DNA of 37,881 bases from Candidatus Jordarchaeia archaeon (GTDB lineage: Archaea; Asgardarchaeota; Jordiarchaeia; Jordiarchaeales; Jordiarchaeaceae). Each line of letters opens with the position of its first letter. Position 1 is the stretch's first letter. The stretch covers positions 1-37,881 of the forward strand of contig JAHQXB010000134.1 in the NCBI GenBank assembly GCA_029856435.1, in the 5' to 3' direction. Positions 1 through 6,351 of the stretch are shown here, piece after piece. A program made the translations under genes and the position numbers. The notes beneath the pieces are model-generated. The model saw only the letters and a list, made by a program, of their open reading frames with translations. It made no database searches and was not told where the DNA came from.

Positions 1-431
1 TTGTTTGAGGCAAGAAGAATAGCTCTATTTGTATGTATTTAGCTCCTGGGAGCCGACCTGGTGTTATATGTTTCCTTTCCCCGAAAGGGAGGGCTATTTT
101 GGCTTCTTTTCCATTGTGGGAAGCATTCGAAGTCCAAATAAGCCTTCCTTCGGGTTTTAGAGCCCCAATATCGTTATTCAAACACGACAGCCAAACACCC
201 ATACACCAAAGCGCTTTAGACAAAGGATGAAAACCTAAAGCTTTTTCATGGTAAACCTACGTAAGCTTCGCATCTTAGATAAAGAATGAAAAAATTTTTC
301 ATGGTAAACCCTCATACGCTTACGCTTTTTAGATAAAGAATGAAAACCTAAAGATTTTTCATAGCAACGTACATACCTCTATTTTTACCAATAAAAAATG
401 TAGCCTTCACATTGGAAGTGGGTTTGTTTGG
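1..431. other. Non-coding left edge of window
   Basis: No gene is supported here. A 65-codon open frame at 33-230 has no recognisable domain, no clear ribosome binding site and runs into the repeats. The stretch has short GC-rich hairpins in its first half (for example around 77-100) and three hairpin repeats from 216 to 370, listed separately. It is downstream of the leftward fumarate reductase operon, so it should contain that operon's transcription end. Little else can be said. Confidence 0.5.
216..370. repeat. Three tandem hairpin repeats (~36-42 bp units)
   Basis: Units start at about 216, 275 and 329 (periods 59 and 54 bp). Each reads TTAGAtAAAGaATGAAAA followed by a short loop and TTTTTCATGGTAAACC, so ATGAAAA pairs with TTTTCAT in every copy. 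The unit is partly conserved and the 17-18 bp between units are similar too (both contain ACGCTT/AGCTTCGC-like words). The spacers are too short and too alike for a CRISPR. They lie 3' of the leftward tfrB-like gene, so serial terminator hairpins or a small tandem duplication are the simplest readings. Confidence 0.7.
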
Positions 432-2051
432 TTAACTGTCCTCGAAACTCAAAGCGTTTTTGTTTCCACTTTTGGAGGGATTGTAGGCATCTGCGAAAAG
501 TTGGTAAAAGTCGTATAGGTTGAATCCAACTGTTTCTCCCTTTTTCTCTTTTTGTTCAAGAACCCTCTTGAATTGTAGCATGCAGAATGGGCAGTTTGTT
601 ACCAATCCACTTACTCCGAACTCCTGAGCTATTTCTATTCTTCTGGAGGCTAGTCGGTCCGCGAGTTCGGGAAAGGCTGATCTAACTCCGCCTCCTCCTC
701 CGCAACACCAGCCGGATTTGGGAACCCTTACCAGCTCTACGCCTGGAATTTTTTGAATCAGGTTCAAGTATATTTCTTCTTCCAGTCCGCTGGCCATAAT
801 GTGGCAGGGATAATGGTACATGAGCTTTACTTTTATGGGTTTGAGGTCTTGGGTGTTCAACTTTATTTTCCTCTCCATGTATTCACCCACGTCGTATATT
901 TCGAAGTTGATGGGGATACCATACTCCTTGGCAAGTTTGGGGTAGTCTTTTCTAAATGTGGAGTTACATCCGGAACAGCTTGTTAGCACCTTTCTAATGC
1001 CCTTCTCCGCATACTCGTTGAATATGGTGAAGTTCTTGGTTACGAAGGGCTTCATAGCATCTCTCTGACCAGTTCTCATAAATGGGGAGCCGCAGCAGGT
1101 CTGCCCTTTTGGAAGATGCACGGCTACGCGATTATTCTGGAATATATCTATTATTGCCTTTGCTACTGGTTGCTGTCTACGGTTTATTATGCAGCCGGTA
1201 AATAGTAAGATTTCGTCCTGGGGTTCGCCCTCAAAATTTTTGATGTATTCTGGAAACAAGTTCAGAGCGGGAGTATCGATTACGGGCACCGATCCTCCGG
1301 TCTCCAGTACAGATTGGACTATTGCTCTGTGTTGAGGCAAGGGTCCCACGCCCTCCACAACACTCCGGTACCGCAAGTATTCCACAACACTTCTTCTTAT
1401 GTCTATTTTTCGGGGACATGCGACTTCACACTCTTGATCCACTGGACATTTGAAAAGGCCTTGATCCACAGCTTCTCTAAGCCTTCCCTCGCTGGCGTCG
1501 AGGGGGTCGCATATGAATCTGCATATTTCAACCAGTGCTGCTGGTCCCAGGAAGGTGCGGTCCACGTCTATTACGTTGCAGTCTGAGTAACAGGCGGCGC
1601 AGAGTATGCACTGTTTGTTCTCTATCATCTGTTCCAAGTCTTGGGGAGGAATTTTAGGTATCCCTCTGAATTCTCCCGTCGTGAGATCGGTTATTCGCCA
1701 GGGTCGCACGGCTCTTATACTCTGGAAGAAGGGATCCATATTCACCACAAGGTCCCTTATAACTTCTAGGTGGTCTAGTGGCTCCACTAGGAGTGAACCA
1801 TCTACTAGTACATCCTTCACGAATGTTTTGCAGGCTAACCCTGCTCTCTTGTTTATCCGCACAGCGCAGGAGCCACATTGACCCATTCTGCAGGATGAAC
1901 GGAATGTTAAGGATTCATCCAAGTTCTCTTTGATGTATAGGAGGGCTTCTAGAACCGTGGTGTCTTCTGTGACATCCAAATTAAAGTTTTGGTGGTGTGG
2001 TTTGGCGTCTGTTTCAGGATTAAATCTGAAAACTGTTAGCTTGACCTTCAC
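432..2051 (-). CDS. tfrB: Fumarate reductase iron-sulfur subunit with CCG domains (TfrB-like)
   Basis: This protein of about 539 residues fuses a succinate dehydrogenase/fumarate reductase iron-sulfur subunit to a heterodisulfide-reductase-D-type region. A [2Fe-2S] site uses Cys54/59/62/74 (CRMGQCGSC...C), a [4Fe-4S] site is CxxCxxCxxxC at 148-158, and the last cluster motif C-x5-C-x3-CP is at about 202-213. Two CCG modules follow (GQTCCGSPF; then PCH...GWCCGGGGG...NCPFC). This order is that of TfrB of CoM-SH/CoB-SH:fumarate reductase, in which thiols reduce fumarate in the cytoplasm. The thiol donor here is unknown because no other coenzyme M or methanogenesis gene is visible. Start: an upstream TTG at 2066 overlaps the tfrA stop, but GTG at 2051 has AGGGGTGA 4-5 bp before it and begins exactly at the ferredoxin fold, so I prefer it. 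Co-transcribed with the flavoprotein gene. Confidence 0.88.
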   Translation of the reverse strand: MKVKLTVFRFNPETDAKPHHQNFNLDVTEDTTVLEALLYIKENLDESLTFRSSCRMGQCGSCAVRINKRAGLACKTFVKDVLVDGSLLVEPLDHLEVIRDLVVNMDPFFQSIRAVRPWRITDLTTGEFRGIPKIPPQDLEQMIENKQCILCAACYSDCNVIDVDRTFLGPAALVEICRFICDPLDASEGRLREAVDQGLFKCPVDQECEVACPRKIDIRRSVVEYLRYRSVVEGVGPLPQHRAIVQSVLETGGSVPVIDTPALNLFPEYIKNFEGEPQDEILLFTGCIINRRQQPVAKAIIDIFQNNRVAVHLPKGQTCCGSPFMRTGQRDAMKPFVTKNFTIFNEYAEKGIRKVLTSCSGCNSTFRKDYPKLAKEYGIPINFEIYDVGEYMERKIKLNTQDLKPIKVKLMYHYPCHIMASGLEEEIYLNLIQKIPGVELVRVPKSGWCCGGGGGVRSAFPELADRLASRRIEIAQEFGVSGLVTNCPFCMLQFKRVLEQKEKKGETVGFNLYDFYQLFADAYNPSKSGNKNALSFEDS

Positions 2052-2062
2052 AAAATCACCCC

Positions 2063-3775
2063 TCAATAAGTCCTCTTCTCGGGTTTAAACACGGTTATTA
2101 CCACGTTCTCATAGGTTAATATGGGCACTTCGGGATGGTAGTATACTATTATGTGTTTTGTCCAGTTGTCGTAGTCCCGGTTGGGATAGTCAGTTCTGTA
2201 GTGCGCTCCTCGGCTTTCCCGCCTCATTAATGCCGCCAGAGTGGTGGCTTCCGCTAGGTCCAGCATGTTTCCCAGTTCTAGAGCTTGGATAAACGCATTA
2301 TTGTAAACAGTGCTCCTATCTTCAACTCTTATTTTGGTGTATTTCTCCTTGAGTTCCCGAATTTTCTTTAGAGCCTCAGTTAATCCTTGCTCGTTGCGGA
2401 ATAGTCCCACCTTCTCCCACATGGTTTGTCTAAGCTCGTCTCTCAACTTGGGAACGCTATGCTCTCCCCTTTCACTGAAAAATTGGTATAATCGTTCCTC
2501 CTCCTTCCTTATTTTTTCTTTGGGAACCGGGCGAAGTTCCTCATTTTTGATGTATTCGCAGGCCCTCTGCCCCGCCCTCTTTCCGAAAACCACACACTCG
2601 GTGAGAGCGTTGGCTCCTTCCCTATTTGCACCATGAACACTCACACAAGCCACCTCTCCAGCGGCAAAAAGGCCCTTAATGGGGGTCTCAGTCCAAGAAT
2701 TGGTTTTCACACCCCCCATCCAAAAGTGTTGGCCGGGCACCACGGGAATAACGTCTTCCTTTATGTCCACTTTTGCAAAAACACTTGCAAGCTCTGCGAA
2801 TTCAGCCAGCCTCCTCCTAAAGAAGCTTAAGGGTATGTTTGTGACTTCAAGAATCTGCTCCAGCTCCTCTATTTTTATGTGGGTTAGGTCCAGCCCAATG
2901 TATTTTCCTCCTATTCCTCGCCCCTCATTTATCTCCGTTTGCATAGCCTGAGAAACTACATCTCTAGGTGCCAGCTCCATAAAGTTTGGGGCATACCTCC
3001 TCATAAACCTCTCCCCCTCACTGTTGATTAGTGTGCCTCCAATTACCCGAGCAGTCTCAGATATCAGTGTCCCCCGCGGATAGAGGGTTGTGGGGTGAAA
3101 CTGCACAAACTCCGGGTCTTTAAGTGGAGCACCCGCCCGATAAGCCATTGCCGCTCCATCCCCAGTACACACACTAGAATTGGTAGTTCGAGCATACACC
3201 CAACCAAATCCCCCAGTGGCCAGAATAACAGCCTTAGACCTTATGGTGTGAAATTCTCCGCTTTTCATCTCAATTGCAGTTACGCCCCTACACAAGTTGT
3301 CCTCCACAAGGAGAGATGTGACAAACCACTCATTGTAAAACGTGACCCCCCTTCTCCAAAGCTGCTCCTGCAAGGCCATCACAAGTTCCCTTGCCCACTG
3401 GGACGAAACAATTATCCCCGTTTTGGTACTCATACCTCCAGGGCTCGCCCTGAGCAATTCTCCGTCTCGACCCCTAGAGTAAATCACTCCCCAAGATTCC
3501 AGCCAAGGTACCTCGACTTCCGCCCCATCCGCCAGCACCTCCACAGCATCCTGATCCGCCATATAGTCACTACCCTTAATTGTTTCCTGCAGATACATTT
3601 CCTTGGGTTCATTGGGAGCCGGTGGAAAGTGTAAGGCACCAGTGGCCACACAGGTGTGAGACCTTAAGGGATGAACCTTGGACACAACCGCCACATCCGC
3701 ATACTCACTGGCTTCCAGAGCAGCTCGGAGTCCAGCTAAGCCACCACCTACAATCACAATATCGTGTACAATCAT
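2063..3775 (-). CDS. tfrA: Fumarate reductase/succinate dehydrogenase flavoprotein subunit (TfrA-like)
   Basis: Catalytic flavoprotein that interconverts fumarate and succinate and partners the next gene. Seen: dinucleotide-binding GGGLAG at residues 10-15; RSHT at 38-41, the motif whose His carries covalent FAD in SdhA/FrdA; QFHPT; ELAPRDVVSQA with the active-site Arg; GQHFWMGG with the second active His; HGANREGANALTE with the substrate Arg; and a C-terminal helical domain ending in the usual DYPNRDYDNW region. All residues needed for fumarate reduction appear present. Length, 570 residues, is normal. Start: ATG at 3775 has GAGGAG eight bases upstream and begins directly before the Rossmann strand. 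An in-frame ATG at 3829 would add 18 unrelated residues and has no ribosome site. Its TGA is adjacent to the tfrB translation start region. No membrane anchor subunits are encoded nearby, which fits a soluble Tfr-type enzyme rather than a membrane complex II. Confidence 0.93.
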   Translation of the reverse strand: MIVHDIVIVGGGLAGLRAALEASEYADVAVVSKVHPLRSHTCVATGALHFPPAPNEPKEMYLQETIKGSDYMADQDAVEVLADGAEVEVPWLESWGVIYSRGRDGELLRASPGGMSTKTGIIVSSQWARELVMALQEQLWRRGVTFYNEWFVTSLLVEDNLCRGVTAIEMKSGEFHTIRSKAVILATGGFGWVYARTTNSSVCTGDGAAMAYRAGAPLKDPEFVQFHPTTLYPRGTLISETARVIGGTLINSEGERFMRRYAPNFMELAPRDVVSQAMQTEINEGRGIGGKYIGLDLTHIKIEELEQILEVTNIPLSFFRRRLAEFAELASVFAKVDIKEDVIPVVPGQHFWMGGVKTNSWTETPIKGLFAAGEVACVSVHGANREGANALTECVVFGKRAGQRACEYIKNEELRPVPKEKIRKEEERLYQFFSERGEHSVPKLRDELRQTMWEKVGLFRNEQGLTEALKKIRELKEKYTKIRVEDRSTVYNNAFIQALELGNMLDLAEATTLAALMRRESRGAHYRTDYPNRDYDNWTKHIIVYYHPEVPILTYENVVITVFKPEKRTY

Positions 3776-4023
3776 AAGTTTCTCCTCAAGCCATCCATTT
3801 TTAACAGTTATGAGGATATCAAACTCCATATTTAGGTTTTATTCTTTGAGTATGTGTCCTTTTTACGGCACAGGGAGTCTTCTCTGCATAAATTTTGGGG
3901 AAGCTTCGAATCTGTGAAGAAGGAGAAAGGGGAAGCTATTGGGCGACGAAAAAATACCAAAAATCCGTGGAGGATGCGGAGTGTGGGGTGTAAAATGAGT
4001 TTTTGATTTTTTGGTGGTAAGGC

Positions 4024-4034
4024 TTATAATTTTT
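4024..4034 (+). promoter_or_regulatory. Probable TATA box for the RHH/protease pair
   Basis: TTATAATTTTT lies about 26-30 bp before the first in-frame GTG (4056), the distance expected for an archaeal TATA box of a leaderless or nearly leaderless transcript. Placement is by eye only. Confidence 0.4.
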
Positions 4035-4055
4035 GGTAGGATAAAGTAATACTAG

Positions 4056-4322
4056 GTGGTATTTTTGCCCTCTGTGAAGGTGAGTTTAAGTCTGCCTGAA
4101 GAACTCTTGAAAATGGTAGATAAGGCTGCGGAGGAAAATAAGATGAGTAGAAGCGAGTTCGTCACAAGAATTCTTGAAAAGGCGTTGAGGCCGGAGGAAG
4201 AGGTTCATAGGTATCCAACGGTTCTCTGGAAGCTACAGGCATCTGGATATCTGAAGCTTAGGAGTCCCAGATATCCTAGTAGGAGAATTGGGAGATGGGT
4301 AGTGGAGGATACAGAGGAGTGA
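4056..4322 (+). CDS. Ribbon-helix-helix (CopG/Arc-type) DNA-binding protein
   Basis: Small protein of 83-88 residues. The N-terminal half is a typical ribbon-helix-helix fold: a strand (SVKVSLSLPEE), helix A (LLKMVDKAAEE) and helix B after the turn (SRSEFVTRILEKAL). These proteins dimerise and bind palindromic operators. The C-terminal 40 residues are basic and aromatic (RYPTVLWKLQASGY) and may contact the product of the following gene. The start is uncertain: GTG 4056 sits ~30 bp after a TATA box (leaderless option); TTG 4065 has AGGTGGT four bases before it; GTG 4074 is also possible. Its TGA overlaps the GTG start of the retropepsin-like gene, so the two are translationally coupled. Such small pairs are often toxin-antitoxin-like or autoregulated. 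Confidence 0.8.
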   Translation: MVFLPSVKVSLSLPEELLKMVDKAAEENKMSRSEFVTRILEKALRPEEEVHRYPTVLWKLQASGYLKLRSPRYPSRRIGRWVVEDTEE

Positions 4323-4750
4323 AAGTAGCATACAGTTTTTCTGAGGGAGGATACACAGCTCATGGCGATATGATACCGGATGTGCCAATCGTTAACCTCG
4401 CCCTTAAAGTGGGAAGACGCAGAGCTAGAGGCCCGGCAATAGTTGATACCGGTTTTGACGGAGGCGTTTATCCAAACATAGAGGTTACAAGACTCTTTAA
4501 AGATACTCAACCTCTCCTAGTACTAGAATTTGAGAATCCGCTATATGGACGAACAGAGTTTGAAGTATTCACCGCTCAAGCCTTCCTCCAGTATGGGAGA
4601 GATTACTTTAGCATAGGTGAAGTGAGAGTCTACGTACCAGTCGAACCCGAATGCCTAACTGGAGAAGTACTGGTAGGCAGGGAAATACTCAACCAGTTCA
4701 AAGCCCTACTCCTGAAACCCCAAACAAAAACCCTAACCATAGATTTATAG
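4319..4750 (+). CDS. Retropepsin-like (clan AA) aspartic protease-type protein
   Basis: About 143 residues. The motif AIVDTGFDGGVYPN (D-T-G with the following small residues) is the catalytic loop of clan AA single-domain aspartic proteases. A later hydrophobic strand plus LVGREILNQF resembles the second half of the retropepsin fold, where the ILG motif normally sits. Members work as homodimers, each giving one Asp. Start: GTG 4319 overlaps the preceding TGA (GTGA) and has GGAGGA 10 bp upstream; the in-frame ATG at 4295 would lie inside the RHH gene. The coupling to an RHH repressor suggests a regulated two-gene module. A substrate cannot be inferred. Catalytic competence is likely from the intact DTG but not proven. 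Confidence 0.75.
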   Translation: MKVAYSFSEGGYTAHGDMIPDVPIVNLALKVGRRRARGPAIVDTGFDGGVYPNIEVTRLFKDTQPLLVLEFENPLYGRTEFEVFTAQAFLQYGRDYFSIGEVRVYVPVEPECLTGEVLVGREILNQFKALLLKPQTKTLTIDL

Positions 4751-5411
4751 TAGAAATAAGCAAAAACTTAACCATATAGGTGAGCTTGACAGATATTTGA
4801 AAATCACATTTCTGGCACCCCTTCCCTTTACACAATTGTTGACGAAAATGCACATGCAAGTTTCTGGGCGTGTCGGTTGTCTGGAAGTATTTATTCGCGA
4901 CAACTTTTTGGTTCATAGTTTGGAATTTTTATGATCATACTATTTTGGTGTGAATTTGAGTATTAGCCAGTGGCGTCTTGAAACCTTTAGGGCAACTTTG
5001 TTTTTTCCGTGTATCACCTGTTTGGCGAATGGCTTTATCCTCTTCTAGTATTGTGGTGTCTCTTCCCTTGACACTCTTCACGGCTGAAGCCGGGAGATTC
5101 CTGCTTCTAAGGTTTTTCATCGGCTCTGTGTTCATTGCCCTTTTTAGGCTTCCACCTCACTCCACTCCACCTTAGCAGGGGCTGTGCCACCAGCCCGTTA
5201 GCCTCGCCTCCATGGAGGCTAGCTAATATTTTTTAGGCTCCGACGGCGCCGGCGTTTAAACTTATTGACAATTCATCCCGCGGTTAAAGCCGTAGGCTTT
5301 CTTGTCGCTGCGACTTGTAAAGATTGCCACGAATCTTTTTTGAGTGCTTTCTGGGCTCATTATCGTATATTATTAAAGGCACATTTGCATCGATTTTATC
5401 AAGCGAGATTG
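4751..5411. other. 660 bp without an intact gene
   Basis: No intact coding region is supported. The left 180 bp are AT-rich and featureless. From about 4935 to 5310 there are GC-rich palindromes and a short minus-strand frame that look like the remains of a transposon end (next entry). Confidence 0.6.
4935..5306 (-). pseudogene. Possible relic of an IS200/IS605 (TnpB-type) element
   Basis: Three consecutive imperfect palindromes lie here: GGGCTG/CAGCCC at 5178-5196, TTAGC...CCTCCATGGAGG...GCTAA at 5198-5226, and GACAA/TTGTC at 5267-5306 enclosing CGGTTAAAGCCG. Such subterminal hairpins mark ends of IS200/IS605 elements. The minus strand between ~5230 and 4935 can be read in broken frames as a TnpB C-terminal-like tail (GLVAQPLLRW; NLPASAVKSVKG) with stops between pieces. 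There is no catalytic RuvC or zinc-finger part, so at most a deletion remnant remains. The reading is by resemblance and is weak. Alternative: an unrelated structured RNA. Confidence 0.3.
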
Positions 5412-6311
5412 TTAAAAGTTTTCATATTCAAAACCAGAGAAGATTGTTTTTATTTTTTCTTTTTCTTGGTTATTTAGCCATTCTGAGCGGTGGTATTCTG
5501 ATTCAACTCCGATTTTTTCAGTTTTAGAAAGCCACAGCGGATTATAAGGTAATAAGCCGATTTTTTTTATGTTTAAAGATTTCAGATAGTGGGCTAATCT
5601 GGTTAGATTTTCTTCTGTGGCGGTAATCTCGGGAATTAGTGGGATTCTGGGCAGAACCTCTAATTTCTGATTCTTTATCAAACTTTCGAAATTGCTGAAA
5701 ATTTTTTCATTTCTTGCCTTACAGTATTTTAAATGTAGGTTTGGATCAAATATTTTTAAATCAAAATAGATGAGGTCCACGTAGGGTAATATTAATTCGT
5801 TGAATTTTTCGCGGTTATAGTATCCACTGGTTTCTATGCAGATGTGGATGTTTTCTTTTTTGAGTTCCCTCAATAATTGGTTCACATATTCCATGTGGTA
5901 GAGGGGTTCTCCGCCGGATAGGGTGACTCCACCTCCAGAGTTCTGAAAGAAAATTTTGTCTTTTAATATGATGTCCACCAGTTCTCTTATCTGGTATTCT
6001 CTGCCCACAAATTTGAGCGCCTCGTTGGGACATACCTTTATGCACTCACCGCAGAGAGTACATAAACTGCGATCAATGCGGTACCGATATGAGAAGTCTA
6101 TGGCCTTATTCTGGCAAGCTTCCAAGCATCTTCCACACTCTGCGCAGTTTTCCCGGTAGAAGGCGATTTCCTGATTTGGACTCTTGGTTTCCGGATTTTG
6201 GCACCAGACACAGGATAGGGGGCATCCTTTAAAGAAGATAAGGGTGCGTATTCCTGGGCCGTCGTCCAACGCGTTTCTTTTGATGTCCACTATTAATGTT
6301 CTCTTCGTCAT
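5412..6311 (-). CDS. Glycyl radical enzyme activase (radical SAM)
   Basis: Radical-SAM activating enzyme of 299 residues that should install the glycyl radical on the enzyme encoded just upstream. The radical-SAM cluster motif CxxxCxxC is at Cys30/34/37 (GCPLSCVWC). A ferredoxin-like insertion with two [4Fe-4S] motifs follows (Cys56/59/62/66 and Cys84/87/90/94), then GGGVTLSGGEPL, the SAM-binding GGE motif. The double-cluster insertion is typical of activases for dehydratase- and decarboxylase-type glycyl radical enzymes (HPAD, glycerol dehydratase, choline lyase) and is lacking in the short PFL activase. It starts 40 bp after the stop of its partner on the same strand, so an operon is very likely. 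Works anaerobically in the cytoplasm with a flavodoxin or ferredoxin reductant. Confidence 0.93.
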   Translation of the reverse strand: MTKRTLIVDIKRNALDDGPGIRTLIFFKGCPLSCVWCQNPETKSPNQEIAFYRENCAECGRCLEACQNKAIDFSYRYRIDRSLCTLCGECIKVCPNEALKFVGREYQIRELVDIILKDKIFFQNSGGGVTLSGGEPLYHMEYVNQLLRELKKENIHICIETSGYYNREKFNELILPYVDLIYFDLKIFDPNLHLKYCKARNEKIFSNFESLIKNQKLEVLPRIPLIPEITATEENLTRLAHYLKSLNIKKIGLLPYNPLWLSKTEKIGVESEYHRSEWLNNQEKEKIKTIFSGFEYENF

Positions 6312-6351
6312 CTCTTATCAACTATAAAAAAGTTAGGGAAAAAAGGTTTTT

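Noticed and set aside
33..230. 65-codon open frame at the left edge
   Set aside because: No domain, no ribosome site, low-complexity composition, and it runs into the hairpin repeats.
216..370. CRISPR array
   Set aside because: Only three units, spacers of 17-18 bp that resemble one another, and no cas genes.
3095..3634. 179-codon plus-strand frame inside tfrA
   Set aside because: It lies opposite conserved flavoprotein motifs and has no recognisable features; shadow of the real gene.
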